Below, piece by piece: positions 40,025-50,400 of a stretch of 64,000 nucleotides of DNA. Position numbers and translations under genes: made by a program. The notes below the pieces were generated by a model. It was given only the letters and a program-made list of their open reading frames with translations, was not told where the DNA came from and made no database searches. The stretch's first letter is position 1. Each line of letters starts with the position of its first letter. Source of the stretch: Actinokineospora xionganensis (lineage in GTDB: Bacteria > Actinomycetota > Actinomycetes > Mycobacteriales > Pseudonocardiaceae); the NCBI RefSeq assembly GCF_014323725.1, contig NZ_JABVED010000009.1, forward strand, positions 212,951-276,950, given 5' to 3'.

Positions 40025-43000
40025 TCAGAAGCTCTCAAGCTGCTCGTCGAGCAGGGCGAAGATCTCGTCCGGGCTCGCGGACGCCACACCGGCGGCCTGC
40101 TCCACGCGCGCCGGAGCCCATTCGCGCAGCAGGTCCCTGAGCCTGGTCACCAGCTCGTCGCGCGTCGCGTCGTCGAGCGCCCGGTCGTCGATGACCGAGC
40201 GCAGGTGGTCGACCGCGGCGTGCGCCGGATGGATGCCGTCTTCGGCGGACTCCACCAGGCCCGCCAGCTCCGATCGCAGGTGCGCGGCGAGCACACCGGG
40301 CGTCGGGTAGTCGAAGACCAGGGTCGCCTGCAGCCGCAGACCGGTGGCGGCGCTGAGGCGGTTGCGCAGTTCGACCGCGGTGAGCGAGTCGAACCCGAAC
40401 TCCTTGAACGGCCGGTCCTCGTCGATCGTCTCGTCGTCCGCCGCGGCGTGCCCGAGCACGGCCGCCACCTCCGCGCGGACCAGGTCCAGCAGCACGCCGC
40501 GCTGTTCGGCCTCGGTGCGGCCGACCAGATCCTGGATCCAGCCCTGTGCGGGCGCGGCCTGCGGCTCGTGGCCGGTCGGCCGGTGCGCGGGCACGCGGAC
40601 CAGGTTGCGCAGCACCGGCGGCAGTTCGTCGAGTCGCGCCACCGTCCGCAGCGCGGACAGGTCCAGCCGGGCCGTCACCAGGGCGGCGGCGTCGATGCCG
40701 CGGGCGGCGTCGAACAGCGCGAGGGCGTCGTCGGTCGCCATGGGCAGCACACCGGCGACCGCGAGTCTGCCGAGGTCGACCTCGGTCAGCCCGGCCGCCA
40801 CACCGCCCGCCGCCCAGTAGCCCCACGCGAGCGCCTGCCCGGGCAGGCCCAGCGCGCGGCGGTGCTGGGCGAGCGCGTCCAGGAACGCGTTCGCGGCGGC
40901 GTAGTTGGCCTGGCCCGCGCCGCCGAGGACCCCGGACAGCGAGGAGAACAGCACGAACGCCGAGAGCCCGTGGTCGAGTGTCAGCTCGTGCAGGTTCACC
41001 GCGGCGTCCACCTTGGCGCGCAGCACCCGGTCGAGCCGCTCGGGGGTGAGCGCGGCGACGACGCCGTCATCGACGACGCCCGCGGTGTGGATCACGGTCG
41101 ACAGCGGGTGTTCGGCGGGCACGGCCGCCAGCACTTCGGCGAGGGCCGCGCGATCGGCCACGTCGCAGGCCGCCACGGTGACGGTCGCGCCCAGGCCGGT
41201 CAGTTCGGCGACGAGGTCGGTCGCACCCGGCGTGTCCAGGCCGCGGCGGCCGACCAGCAGCAGTCGGGTCGCGCCCCGTTCGGCGACGAGATGGCGTGCG
41301 ACGAGTCCGCCGAGCATTCCCAGGCCACCGGTGATCAGCACGGTGCCAGGCACCTCGGGGGCGGGCTCCACCGTCGAGCCGGACGCCCGGACGAGCCTCG
41401 CCACGCGCACGGTGCCCGCCCGGACCACCGACTGCGGCTCACCCGCGGCCGTGGCCGCGAACACCATGCCCGCTGATTCGGGTGTGCCGTCGGTGTCCAC
41501 CAGGAGAAAGCGGTCCGGGTGCTCCGACTGCGCCGACCGCACCAGCCCCCAAACCGACGCCGCGACGAGGTCGGGTGAGCCGGTGTCGCCCATCGCCGCG
41601 CTGGTCAGGATCACCAGGCGGGAGGAGCGCAGACGGTGGTCGTCGAGCCAGCCCTGCAGGAGGGCGAGCACATCGGTGAGCGTGGCGCGGGCCGCCGCGG
41701 CGACGTCGGGATGAACGACCTGCGCGAGCAGGCCGGTGTCGTGAGCGTCGAGCCCGACCCGATCATGACCGCCGCGGCCGTGTCCGCCCACACTCGCAAC
41801 AGCACGGTCGAGCGTGGTGGCGGGGATCGGCGCGAACACGAGGTCCGGTGCGGGCGCACCGGAATCGAGCGCGGCCGACAGCGCCGCGAGGTCGGCATGG
41901 CGGTGACCGACCGGCAGCGGGGACTCTCCGCCGAGCACCGCGCAGCGCTCAGGCCGCGTGCGCGCGCCCGTCGAGGTGGCGACCGGCCAGTCGAGTCGGA
42001 ACAGGGAGTCTCGGTGGCGGGACCGCGCGGCGAGCAACTGATCCGGGGAGACCTCGCGGGTGGCGAGGGACTCGACCGAGAGCACCGGGCCGCCGTTCTC
42101 GTCAGTGGCCAGCAGCCCCAGTTCGTTCCCGTCCCGGCGCACGAGCCGGACCCGCAGGGCGGTGCTCCCCGTGGCGTGGACCGCGACCCCCTGCCACGCG
42201 AAAGGCAGGCGCAGCCGGGTCTCCTGGTCGGTCCCGTCGGCGAGCAGGGCGTGCATCGCGGTGTCGAAAAGCGCGGGGTGCACGCCGTAGCCCGCGGCGG
42301 TCACCGCGGCGGACTCGGGCAGGACGACCTCGGCGAAGAGTTCGTCACCGCGCCGCCACACGGCGCGCAGACCCTGAAAGGTTGGGCCGTACCGGTAACC
42401 GAGGTGCGCGAGGCGGTCGTAGAAGCCTGCGAGGTCCACGGGATCGGCGTCGACCGGAGGCCAGGCCCCGCGCAGGTGGCGCCACTCCCCTTGGCCGGTG
42501 TCGTCCAAGGAGTGCAGGAAGCCGTCGGCGTGCCGCGTCCACGGGTCGTCCGCCAAGGCGTCGGCAGCCCGCGAATACAGCGCCACCGACCGGCGACCGC
42601 TCTCCTGCTGCGCGCCCACGGCGAGCTGAACGGTGAGTTCGCCGTCGTCGGGCAGGACGAGCGGCGCGTGCAGGGTCAGTTCCTCGACCCCGCCCAGACC
42701 CGACTGGGCCGAGGCGAAAGCGGCCAGCTCCACGCACGCGGTGCCCGGCAGCAGCACGGTTCCCGCCACGGCGTGGTCGGCGAGCCAGGGGTGGCCCGCC
42801 TGCGCCAGCCGCCCGACGAACAGGGTGCGGGCGCCGTCGGCCACCTCGACCGCCGCGCTGAGCAGGGGGTGGTCCACCGGGGTCAGCAGGTCGCCCAGTG
42901 CCGTGTGCGGGACATCGATCCAGAACCGGCGGCGCTGGAACGCATACGTCGGCAGCGGCACCCGCCGGGCGTCGCTGCCCGCGAAGACGGCGGGCCAGTC

Positions 43001-45652
43001 GACCGCGACACCGCGCACCTGCGCCTCGCCGAGCGAGGTGAGGAAACGATCGGCTCCCCCGTCAGCGCGGCGCAGGGAGCCGACGACGACCAGGTCGACG
43101 CCCGCGCGCCCGCCGAGGTCCTCCAAGCCGTAGGTCAGCACCGGGTGGGCGCCGCACTCGACGAAAGTTCGGTGGCCATCGGCGATCGCCGACTCGACGG
43201 CGCCGACGAAGTCCACGGGGCGGCGGAGGTTCTCGAACCAGTAGGAAGCGGTGAGATCAGCGGCGTCGAGCGGGCCCGCGGTCGCGGTGGAATAGAAGGG
43301 GATGGCGAGCTCACCCGGCTCGATCACGCCCAACGCGTCGCGCAGGTCCGTCTCGATCGCGTCGACCTGGGCCGAGTGGGCGGCGTAGCCGATGTGGACG
43401 CGCTGAGCACGCGTCCCGTCGGACTCGCACACCGCGAGCAGTTCCGCCAGGGCGTCGAGGTCGCCGGACACCGCGGTCGACGCCGGACCGTTGAGCGCGC
43501 CGATCGAGAGCCGCTCGCCCCACGGGCTGATCAGCGTCTTGACCTCCACGGCGGGCAGCGCGACCGACACCATCCCGCCGCGGCCGGTCAGGCGGTCCCG
43601 GATGAGCTTGCTCCGCAGCACGATCAGCCGGGCGGCGTCGGCGAGCGACAACGCGCCCGCGACGCAGGCCGCGGCGATCTCGCCCTGGCTGTGCCCCACC
43701 ACGGCGGTGGGACGCACACCGCGGGAGCGCCACAGCGCGGCCAGCGACACCATCATGGTGAACAGCGCCGGGTGGACGACCTCGTCGTCGTCGAGGCCGC
43801 GGGCACCGGGAGCGCCGTGGAGCACCTCGGACAGAGACCAGTCCAGGTACGGCTCGAAGGCGGCTTCACATTCCCGCACACGGGCGGCGAACACCGGCTC
43901 GGACTCCAGCAACCGGGCCGCCATGCCCGCCCACTGGTGTCCCTGGCCGGGGAAGACGAACACGGCGCCGTGCCGGTCCGCACCGGTGGCAACGCCCTGA
44001 GTCAGGTTGTCGGCGGCCGACCCCTCGGCGAGCGCCGTCAGGCCCGCGCGCAGCGACGCCCGGTCGGCGCCGACGACGACGGCCCGGTGTCGCAGCACGG
44101 CACGGTCGGCGGCGAGGGACAAGCCGATGTCGCCGTCGGAGAATTCCCCCGTGTCCAGGTGGCTCAGCAGTCGCGCGGCCTGCTCCCGAAGGGCGGGCTG
44201 GGACTTCGCCGAGAGCACCCACGGCACAGCCGCGAGCCGCACCGGTTCACTGTCGCCGGTGCTGTCGTCGTCCGCTGTGGTTCCCTGCTCGATCAGGACG
44301 TGCGCGTTGGTTCCGCTCAGGCTGAACGACGAGATGCCCACCCGGCGGGGTGCGCCCGTGTCGGGCCACGGGGTCAGCTCGGTCAGCAGTCGGATACCGC
44401 CGTCGGACCAGTCGATGTGCGGGGTGGGCGCGTCGATGCCGAGGCTCGGCGGCAGCACGCCCGCGCGCATCGCCTCCACCATCTTGATCAGGCCCGCCAG
44501 CCCGGCCACGGCCTGCGTGTGCCCGATGTTGGACTTCACCGACCCCAGCAGCAGCGGAGCGGCATCCGCCCGCGCGCGTCCGTAGGTGGCCAGCAGCGCC
44601 TGGCCTTCGATCGGGTCGCCGAGGGTCGTGCCGGTGCCATGGGCCTCCACGGCGTCGACCTGGTCGGGCCGCAGGCGCGCGTCGGCCAGCGCCTGCCGGA
44701 TCACCTGTTGCTGGGCGGCGCCGTTGGGCGCGGTCATGCCGTTGGACGCGCCGTCCTGGTTGACCGCCGTGCCCCGGACGACCGCCAGGACCTGTCGGCC
44801 CTCGCGACGCGCGTCGGACAGCCGTTGCAGGGCGATCATGCCCACGCCCTCGGCGAAGGAGGTCCCGTCGGCCGCCGCCGCGAACGGCTTGCACCTGCCG
44901 TCCGCCGCGAGCCCGCCCTGGCGGCTGAACTCGACCAGGAGCGCGGGGGTGGACATGACGGACACGGCGCCGACCAGCGCCGTCGTGCAGTCGCCGCGGC
45001 GCAGCGCCTGACACGCGTCGTGCAGCGCGACCAGCGCCGAGGAACAGGCCGTGTCGATGGTGACCGCGGGGCCGTGCAGACCGAGCGCGTAGGCGATCCG
45101 GCCCGAGGCGATGCTGCTTCCGTTGCCGTTGAGGAAGAAACCCTCAAAGCCGGCGGTGCCCTGGCTCGACGCGCTCAGCCTGGTCGCGTAGTCACCGGTC
45201 ATCATTCCGATGTAGACACCGGTCGGGCTGCCGCGCAGCGAGTCCGCCGGGATGCCCGCGCGTTCGAGCGTCTCCCAGGCGATCTCCAGCAGCAAGCGGT
45301 GCTGTGGGTCCATCGCGACGGCTTCGCGCGGCGAGATCTCGAAGAAGTCGGCATCGAAATCGGCGGCGTCGTGCAGGAATCCGCCCAGCAGGGCGGATTC
45401 CCGACCGGACCCGGTCGACCGGTCGTCGACGGGCCAGCCCCGGTCGGCGGGGGCGCCGGTGATGGCGTCGTCGCCGTCGGCGACCAGCCGCCACAAGTCC
45501 TCTGGGGACCGCACGCCGCCGGGGAAGCGGCAAGCCATGCCGACGATCGCGATCGGCTCGGCGCTTTCGGCGGCCTCAAGCCGTTTCCGGGTCTCCAACA
45601 GCTCGCCCGTCACCCGCTTGAGATAGCCGCGCAGCTTCTCCTCAGCGTCCAC
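40025..45652 (-). CDS. Type I PKS, one module: KS-AT-DH-KR-ACP
   Basis: This is a 1875-residue polyketide synthase. N-terminal docking coiled coil ([20 protein letters not shown]); KS Cys about 202 in DTACSSA with HGTGTT and NIGHTQ; AT GHSQGE about 652 with YAAH at the specificity site; DH with [11 protein letters not shown] about 959 and partner FDTAMH; KR with GGLGMLGG about 1440, the VDD of B-type reductases and catalytic NYAAAN; ACP Ser about 1754 in [11 protein letters not shown]; and a 120-residue C-terminal docking tail. It should add one unit and leave a double bond. GTG at 45652 has AAGGA at good spacing. It is the first gene of the operon leading into the PKS-NRPS, 54 bases away. 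Confidence 0.93.
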   Translation of the reverse strand: MDAEEKLRGYLKRVTGELLETRKRLEAAESAEPIAIVGMACRFPGGVRSPEDLWRLVADGDDAITGAPADRGWPVDDRSTGSGRESALLGGFLHDAADFDADFFEISPREAVAMDPQHRLLLEIAWETLERAGIPADSLRGSPTGVYIGMMTGDYATRLSASSQGTAGFEGFFLNGNGSSIASGRIAYALGLHGPAVTIDTACSSALVALHDACQALRRGDCTTALVGAVSVMSTPALLVEFSRQGGLAADGRCKPFAAAADGTSFAEGVGMIALQRLSDARREGRQVLAVVRGTAVNQDGASNGMTAPNGAAQQQVIRQALADARLRPDQVDAVEAHGTGTTLGDPIEGQALLATYGRARADAAPLLLGSVKSNIGHTQAVAGLAGLIKMVEAMRAGVLPPSLGIDAPTPHIDWSDGGIRLLTELTPWPDTGAPRRVGISSFSLSGTNAHVLIEQGTTADDDSTGDSEPVRLAAVPWVLSAKSQPALREQAARLLSHLDTGEFSDGDIGLSLAADRAVLRHRAVVVGADRASLRAGLTALAEGSAADNLTQGVATGADRHGAVFVFPGQGHQWAGMAARLLESEPVFAARVRECEAAFEPYLDWSLSEVLHGAPGARGLDDDEVVHPALFTMMVSLAALWRSRGVRPTAVVGHSQGEIAAACVAGALSLADAARLIVLRSKLIRDRLTGRGGMVSVALPAVEVKTLISPWGERLSIGALNGPASTAVSGDLDALAELLAVCESDGTRAQRVHIGYAAHSAQVDAIETDLRDALGVIEPGELAIPFYSTATAGPLDAADLTASYWFENLRRPVDFVGAVESAIADGHRTFVECGAHPVLTYGLEDLGGRAGVDLVVVGSLRRADGGADRFLTSLGEAQVRGVAVDWPAVFAGSDARRVPLPTYAFQRRRFWIDVPHTALGDLLTPVDHPLLSAAVEVADGARTLFVGRLAQAGHPWLADHAVAGTVLLPGTACVELAAFASAQSGLGGVEELTLHAPLVLPDDGELTVQLAVGAQQESGRRSVALYSRAADALADDPWTRHADGFLHSLDDTGQGEWRHLRGAWPPVDADPVDLAGFYDRLAHLGYRYGPTFQGLRAVWRRGDELFAEVVLPESAAVTAAGYGVHPALFDTAMHALLADGTDQETRLRLPFAWQGVAVHATGSTALRVRLVRRDGNELGLLATDENGGPVLSVESLATREVSPDQLLAARSRHRDSLFRLDWPVATSTGARTRPERCAVLGGESPLPVGHRHADLAALSAALDSGAPAPDLVFAPIPATTLDRAVASVGGHGRGGHDRVGLDAHDTGLLAQVVHPDVAAAARATLTDVLALLQGWLDDHRLRSSRLVILTSAAMGDTGSPDLVAASVWGLVRSAQSEHPDRFLLVDTDGTPESAGMVFAATAAGEPQSVVRAGTVRVARLVRASGSTVEPAPEVPGTVLITGGLGMLGGLVARHLVAERGATRLLLVGRRGLDTPGATDLVAELTGLGATVTVAACDVADRAALAEVLAAVPAEHPLSTVIHTAGVVDDGVVAALTPERLDRVLRAKVDAAVNLHELTLDHGLSAFVLFSSLSGVLGGAGQANYAAANAFLDALAQHRRALGLPGQALAWGYWAAGGVAAGLTEVDLGRLAVAGVLPMATDDALALFDAARGIDAAALVTARLDLSALRTVARLDELPPVLRNLVRVPAHRPTGHEPQAAPAQGWIQDLVGRTEAEQRGVLLDLVRAEVAAVLGHAAADDETIDEDRPFKEFGFDSLTAVELRNRLSAATGLRLQATLVFDYPTPGVLAAHLRSELAGLVESAEDGIHPAHAAVDHLRSVIDDRALDDATRDELVTRLRDLLREWAPARVEQAAGVASASPDEIFALLDEQLESF

Positions 45653-45915
45653 CGGACATCCTTTGTCGTGTCGACTTCGCCCTGAGCGCACCGGCGTCTC
45701 CCGGCCGCACGCGGCGGCGGAAGGAAATGTGGCTCCTGCCGAATGATCGACAGATCCGGCGCCGGGAGCCAGGCAGAACCGGCGGCGAAAACCGCGGCCG
45801 GTTTCCGCCGCCGGTTCTGCCTGGTCCGTTGTCGTCCGCAAGACGAGGCTGCGCACTGGATACCGCTGACAAGTTGTGCGAGTCGGGCAGCCCGCGCTGC
45901 CACTGGAGGTCGACC
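45653..45915. promoter_or_regulatory. Divergent promoter region of PKS and Rieske genes
   Basis: These 263 bases separate two divergent biosynthetic transcripts. In the middle, 45769-45793 and 45800-45824 form a 25-base inverted repeat (24 of 25 positions complementary) around a 6-base loop. Each half reads GG(T)TTCCGCC-CCGGTTCTGCCTGG toward its own gene, 117 bases from the PKS start and 92 bases from the Rieske start. A third copy of the half lies at 51783-51806. A shared regulator binding site is the best reading. No clear -35/-10 pair was identified. Confidence 0.6.
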
Positions 45916-47091
45916 GTGGTTTTCCAGCCCACCCGTGGTGAGCTGCCCGCCCGCTTCGGGCCGGGCGTGCCGAATGTGCCGCCGATCGGGCCGTCGACGC
46001 TCGACGCCGACGTCTACCGCGATCCTCAGCGCTACGAACTCGAGCGCCACCGCGTCCTCAACCGGGGCTGGCAGATCATCTGCCGGTCGGACCAGCTCCC
46101 GAACCCCGGCGACCACCAGGTCTGGGAAGGACACGGGGAAAGCGTCGTCATCACCCGCCGGGAAGACGGTGGCCTGGCCGGGTTCCACAACGTCTGCCAA
46201 CACCGGGGCGCCCGGATCGTGCCGCGCAGCGGAACCGGGGCCCGCAAGTTCACCTGCCGCTGGCACAACTGGGCCTATGACATCGAAGGCGCCGTGCGCG
46301 GGGTTCCCGACCGGCCCGACTTCGACCGTGACGTCCTCTCGGGACTGTGCGCGCCCGCCCTCGACCTCGACGAGTGGGGCGGCTGGGTCTGGGCCGTGCT
46401 GGCCGGTCCGGGAGTCGCGGGCCCGCTGCCGGACTGGATCGGCCAGGAGATCGCCGCCGACCTCGGCGCGTTCGGCATGCAGGACATGGTGCTGACCGAG
46501 AAGGTCGAATGGGTGGTCGACGTCAACTGGAAGGTGTGCGTCGACGCGTTCAGCGAGTACTACCACGCGCAGGCGCTGCACCAGCTCCCGTCCACCGACG
46601 TCAAGGACGCGCGGCACTCGACCATCGATGTGTTCGGCCGCAACGGGATGATGGTCGTGCCGGTCATGGGCGGGCTGGAGGAACTGCGGCGCACGCTCGA
46701 CCACAACGCCCTGGCCACCTGCAACTACGTGTTGTTCCCGACCACGGTGGTCAACAGCACCAGACTGCACACCCAGGTGTTCCGCGCGGTCCCGCTCGGT
46801 GTCGACAAGACCCGCTTCGAGGCGTGGGAACTGCGGTACGACACCGATGACGAGGACTACCTCGACTACGTCGAGATGTCCTGGGAACTCTACAAGGCCA
46901 TCATCGAGCAGGACGTCGAAGAGTGGACCGACGTGGCCGCGGTGGCCAGGTCGTCGGCCTACCGCCAGAGCGTCCTGAGTGAACGCGAGTGCCTCATCAC
47001 GCATTTCCACCGGGTCTGCGAGGACATGCTCGCGGGCGGCGACGGCCTCGGCCTTGAACCCGCCAGGGAATCCGACCGGCAAGAGGCCTGA
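45916..47091 (+). CDS. Rieske non-heme iron oxygenase, alpha-type subunit
   Basis: This is an oxygenase of 391 residues. The N-terminal Rieske domain has CQH and CRWH ([15 protein letters not shown], then [11 protein letters not shown]) holding the 2Fe-2S cluster. The C-terminal catalytic domain has the mononuclear iron site EYYHAQALH plus the late Asp in [11 protein letters not shown] at 45916 has GGAGG six bases upstream and begins just before the family N-terminus. It is the first gene of a + strand transcript with two acyltransferases. It probably hydroxylates or oxidatively cyclises the product. No ferredoxin or reductase gene is visible, so it must borrow electrons from elsewhere. Confidence 0.9.
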   Translation: MVFQPTRGELPARFGPGVPNVPPIGPSTLDADVYRDPQRYELERHRVLNRGWQIICRSDQLPNPGDHQVWEGHGESVVITRREDGGLAGFHNVCQHRGARIVPRSGTGARKFTCRWHNWAYDIEGAVRGVPDRPDFDRDVLSGLCAPALDLDEWGGWVWAVLAGPGVAGPLPDWIGQEIAADLGAFGMQDMVLTEKVEWVVDVNWKVCVDAFSEYYHAQALHQLPSTDVKDARHSTIDVFGRNGMMVVPVMGGLEELRRTLDHNALATCNYVLFPTTVVNSTRLHTQVFRAVPLGVDKTRFEAWELRYDTDDEDYLDYVEMSWELYKAIIEQDVEEWTDVAAVARSSAYRQSVLSERECLITHFHRVCEDMLAGGDGLGLEPARESDRQEA

Positions 47092-47174
47092 CGCCCGGCC
47101 GCACTCAGTTGACCGTTTGCCCGAACCTTCGGGAAGTTGGCCCGCAGGCGCGGCCGGAGAAGAGGAACTTCGCC

Positions 47175-48338
47175 ATGTCCACCACCACCCCCCAATCCGA
47201 GGTCCACTCTCCGGAAGTGATCCACGACCGGCTGCCGTCGCTCACCGGGGTTCGCTTCTTCGCCGCGCTGGCGGTAGTCGTGGTGCACCTGGTCTCGACC
47301 CAGGCCATCTTCGCGAACACCGCGCTGCAGAAGGCGTTCGGGGCCACCATCCCGTTCGCCACCTCGGCCGTGTCCATCTTCTTCGTCCTGAGTGGATTCG
47401 TGCTCACCTGGTCGGCGCGGTCATCGGACGCGCCCGCCCGGTTCCTGCGCCGCCGCTTCGTCAAGATCTTCCCCAACCATCTGGTGACCTGGGCCCTGGC
47501 GGTGCTGTTCATCCTGCTTTTCGGGACAGCGCACCTGATCGGCACCTCGGGCGCGATCCGCTGGGACGCCACCCTCGCCAACCTGTTCCTCGTGCACGTC
47601 TGGGTGCCAGACCCGAGCTACATCTCCTCGGCGAACGCGCCCGCGTGGTCGCTGGCCTGCGAGGCCTTCTTCTACCTGCTCTTCCCGCTGCTGTTCGTGG
47701 CGGTCAGGCGGATCTCCCGCGAGCGGCTCCGCCGCTGGGCCGTGGTCACCACGCTGGTCAGCCTGTCGGTTCCCTGTTTCGCGCTGCTGTTGACCGGTTC
47801 CCACCTGGCGCCCGAACTGCCCATCCCGACCCTGCAGCTGTGGTTCGGCTACCTCTTTCCGCTGACCCGGCTCCCGGAGTTCCTGCTCGGCATGCTCCTG
47901 GCCCGGATCGTCCGTGAAGGCGTGTGGCGCCCGACCCGGATGCGCTGGGCGGTCCTGGCGCTGTTCGGCTCGATCGTCGTCTCGCTGACGCTGCCGCCGA
48001 TCTTCTTCTTCGGCCCGTTCTACGCCGCGGCCGCGGGTCTGCTGGTCGCCACGCTCGCCACCCGCGACATCACCGGTGCGCCGTCGCGGCTGCGCGGCCG
48101 GGCGATGATCTTCCTCGGTGACCGCTCCTATGCCTTGTACATGAGCCACTTCGTCGTCATCGCCTTCGCCCGGCACCTGTTCTTCCCCGCTGGCGGGCTG
48201 AGCACGGTCCAGGCTCTGCTGGCGCTGTTCCTGGTGGTGCTGCCGATCGCCCTCGTCGCGTCCTTCCTGCTCTACGCCGGGGTGGAACGTCCGCTCTACC
48301 GGCGGTTCGCGAATCCCCAGGACAAGGTCGCGGTGTGA
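47175..48338 (+). CDS. Membrane O-acyltransferase, acyltransferase-3 family (first of two)
   Basis: This is a 387-residue integral membrane protein with about 10 helices. It opens with the family signature LTGVRFFAALAVVVVHLVS, whose His is catalytic in the OafA/YrhL family, and has a second conserved region SIFFVLSGFVLTWSARSS followed by RRRFVKIFPNHL. Such enzymes transfer acyl groups to sugars or to antibiotics such as macrolides. It overlaps the next gene by one base (TGATG). Acylation of a sugar placed by the cluster's glycosyltransferases is likely. ATG at 47175 is chosen for its position at the family N-terminus. Confidence 0.85.
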   Translation: MSTTTPQSEVHSPEVIHDRLPSLTGVRFFAALAVVVVHLVSTQAIFANTALQKAFGATIPFATSAVSIFFVLSGFVLTWSARSSDAPARFLRRRFVKIFPNHLVTWALAVLFILLFGTAHLIGTSGAIRWDATLANLFLVHVWVPDPSYISSANAPAWSLACEAFFYLLFPLLFVAVRRISRERLRRWAVVTTLVSLSVPCFALLLTGSHLAPELPIPTLQLWFGYLFPLTRLPEFLLGMLLARIVREGVWRPTRMRWAVLALFGSIVVSLTLPPIFFFGPFYAAAAGLLVATLATRDITGAPSRLRGRAMIFLGDRSYALYMSHFVVIAFARHLFFPAGGLSTVQALLALFLVVLPIALVASFLLYAGVERPLYRRFANPQDKVAV

Positions 48339-49519
48339 TGGGGCTGGGCTTCTTCTCCGTCTATCCCTACGTCATCCTGATCGCCGCTCTGCTGTTCGTG
48401 CTCCGCGCCAAGGTGTTCGGCAGGCTCGACGAACCTGTCGGCCAGGTCGAGCGCACCCGCTCGGTGGACGGCCTGCGCGGCTTCCTGGCGATCAGTGTGC
48501 TGTTCCACCATCTCGCGGTCTGGCACGGATACGCCACGACGAACGCCTGGGCCGAGCCGCCGTCGGCCTTCTACGAGTTCCTCGGGAAGGCCCCGGTCTG
48601 GCTGTTCTTCATGATCACGGGCTTGCTTTTCTGGCAGAAGCTGATCCGCGGCCACGGCGCCATGCGGTGGCGCGCCCTGTATGTGGGGCGCGTGTTCCGC
48701 ATCGGGCCGCTCTACCTCGCGGTCGCGCTGACCATGCTGCTCATCGTCTTCCTGAACACCGGCTTCCGCTTGAACGGCGATCCGGCGGCGGTGCTCACGC
48801 AGGTGGCGAAGTGGCTGGCACTGGGCCTGTTCGGCACCGCCACGACCGAGGTCAACGGCTACGCGCACGCCGACACCATCGTCGCGGGCGTGACGTGGAC
48901 ACTCCAGTTCGAGTGGCTGTTCTACTTCTTCCTGCTGCTGTTCTACCCGCTGGCGCGCGCACGGACGCGGCTGGTCTTCCCGCTGGCCGTGCTGGTCGTC
49001 ACCCTGGCGGTGCCGTCGAGCGGAGCGGGCGAGTTCCTGTTGGCCTGCCTGGGAAGTTTCTTCGCGGGCATGTCCTGCGCGGCCCTCGTGGAACGTGGGG
49101 TGGAACTGAAGGCCGACCCGCGCCTGTGGTCGGCCGCCGCCCTGCTCTGCCTCATCCCGGGCGCGGTGGGTCTGGTGGAGCCGACCGGGAACGTGCAGAT
49201 CGGGCTGCTCGCGATCTTCTTCTTCCTGGTCTGCGCCGGATCCGACCTGTTCGGGCTGCTGCGCACCCGCGCGGCCGTCCGACTGGGCAACCTGAGCTAC
49301 AGCGTCTATCTCACCCATGGCCTGGTGCTGACGGTCTTGTTCATGGTCCCCCTGGCCCGCGACGTCATGGTGGCCACCGCACTCGGCTTCTGGCTGGTCG
49401 GCACCATCGCGGTGTTCGCTGTCGCCGGACTGTCCGCGCTCACCTACGTCTTCATCGAGCGTCCGGGAATCCAACTCGGCAGGCGTCTCACCCGTAAGGC
49501 GCCCGCACAACAGAAGTGA
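48338..49519 (+). CDS. Membrane O-acyltransferase, acyltransferase-3 family (second of two)
   Basis: This is a 393-residue membrane protein of the same family as its neighbour but clearly diverged. An extra N-terminal helix (FFSVYPYVILIAALLFVLRA) precedes the signature VDGLRGFLAISVLFHHLAVW, and then comes WLFFMITGLLFWQKLI. About 11 helices are seen. ATG at 48338 overlaps the previous stop. The two are probably co-translated and may act on different hydroxyls or sugars. It ends 14 bases before a strong terminator. Confidence 0.85.
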   Translation: MGLGFFSVYPYVILIAALLFVLRAKVFGRLDEPVGQVERTRSVDGLRGFLAISVLFHHLAVWHGYATTNAWAEPPSAFYEFLGKAPVWLFFMITGLLFWQKLIRGHGAMRWRALYVGRVFRIGPLYLAVALTMLLIVFLNTGFRLNGDPAAVLTQVAKWLALGLFGTATTEVNGYAHADTIVAGVTWTLQFEWLFYFFLLLFYPLARARTRLVFPLAVLVVTLAVPSSGAGEFLLACLGSFFAGMSCAALVERGVELKADPRLWSAAALLCLIPGAVGLVEPTGNVQIGLLAIFFFLVCAGSDLFGLLRTRAAVRLGNLSYSVYLTHGLVLTVLFMVPLARDVMVATALGFWLVGTIAVFAVAGLSALTYVFIERPGIQLGRRLTRKAPAQQK

Positions 49520-49533
49520 TGGGCAGGCGAACG

Positions 49534-49576
49534 CCAGTGGGGCGGGGCTTCGGATTTCGAAGCCCCGCCCCACTGG
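49534..49576. terminator. Bidirectional terminator between acyltransferase and thioesterase genes
   Basis: The 19-base perfect stem (CCAGTGGGGCGGGGCTTCG at 49534-49552, complement at 49558-49576) has a GATTT loop. It sits between convergent genes and should end both transcripts. Confidence 0.9.
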
Positions 49577-49604
49577 TGTTGTGACGGACCTCGGCCCAGG
49601 CAGG

Positions 49605-50354
49605 TTATGCCTGGAGCGTCTGGCCGACGACGTCGGCGATGGCGTCGTTGTGCTCCGACAGGTAGAAGTGCCCGCCGGTGAACATCCGCAGCGAGAACGG
49701 TCCGGTGGTGTGTTCGCCCCAGGCCATCGCCTCGTCGAGGTCGACATGCGGGTCGACGTCGCCGATGAGGGCGGTGACCGGGCAGTCCAGCTTCGGTCCC
49801 GGCTCGTAGCGGTAGGTCTCGACCGCCCGGTAGTCGTTGCGCATGGGCGGGAGGATCATGTCCAGCACGTCCTTGTCGCCCAGGATGCGGATGTCGGTGC
49901 CGTTCAGGGCGTTCAGCTCCTCGACGAGGCCCGCGTCGTCGCGCAGGTGCACGGTTCCCTCGCGGTGGATCGAGGGCGCGCGGCGGCCGGAGGCGAACAG
50001 GGCCACCGGGGACGCGGCCCGCCGCCGCTTCATTCGCAGCCCGACTTCGAACGCGATCGTCGCCCCCATGCTGTGTCCGAAGAACGCGACCGGCCCGTCC
50101 AGAATCGGCTCAAGGGCGCGGTAAGCCTCGTCGGCGAAGTCGGCGATGCTGGAGAGGAATGGCTCGCCGCGCCGGTCCTGCCGTCCGGGGTACTGCAGGG
50201 CGAGCACCTTGTGGCGGCGCTCGAGCGCGGCGGACAGCGGGCGGAAGTAGCTGGCCGAACCGCCGGCGTGCGGGAAGCAGACGACAGTCGGCCCCACACC
50301 GGGTCCGGCGTGGAACTCCCGGATCCATGCGGTGTCCACGGCGGTGTTGTTCAT
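49605..50354 (-). CDS. Type II (editing) thioesterase
   Basis: This is a stand-alone alpha/beta hydrolase of 249 residues that clears mis-primed carrier proteins in PKS/NRPS lines. The opening is FPHAGGSASYFRPLSAALER, typical of the RifR/GrsT family; the nucleophile Ser is in FFGHSMGATIAFEVG, the Asp is probably in GDVDPHVD, and the His is in GGHFYLSEH. ATG at 50354 has GGAG five bases upstream. It is the last gene of the minus-strand glycosyltransferase transcript. Because no integrated thioesterase is seen, it could also take part in product release. Confidence 0.92.
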   Translation of the reverse strand: MNNTAVDTAWIREFHAGPGVGPTVVCFPHAGGSASYFRPLSAALERRHKVLALQYPGRQDRRGEPFLSSIADFADEAYRALEPILDGPVAFFGHSMGATIAFEVGLRMKRRRAASPVALFASGRRAPSIHREGTVHLRDDAGLVEELNALNGTDIRILGDKDVLDMILPPMRNDYRAVETYRYEPGPKLDCPVTALIGDVDPHVDLDEAMAWGEHTTGPFSLRMFTGGHFYLSEHNDAIADVVGQTLQA

Positions 50355-50400
50355 AGCGGCTCCATTCGACGCACTGGCTGGATCGGGTCGGCGGGCGGTG

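Noticed and set aside
41636..45685. A 1349-codon open frame on the + strand opposite the one-module PKS, and a 1070-codon frame at 35315-38527
   Set aside because: Same reason: antisense frames of high-GC genes without start signals or protein-like motifs.
45769..45824. The 25-base inverted repeat as a terminator or transposon end
   Set aside because: It lies upstream of two divergent genes where no transcript should end, has no U-tract or transposase, and its half-site recurs singly at 51783-51806 in a promoter position.
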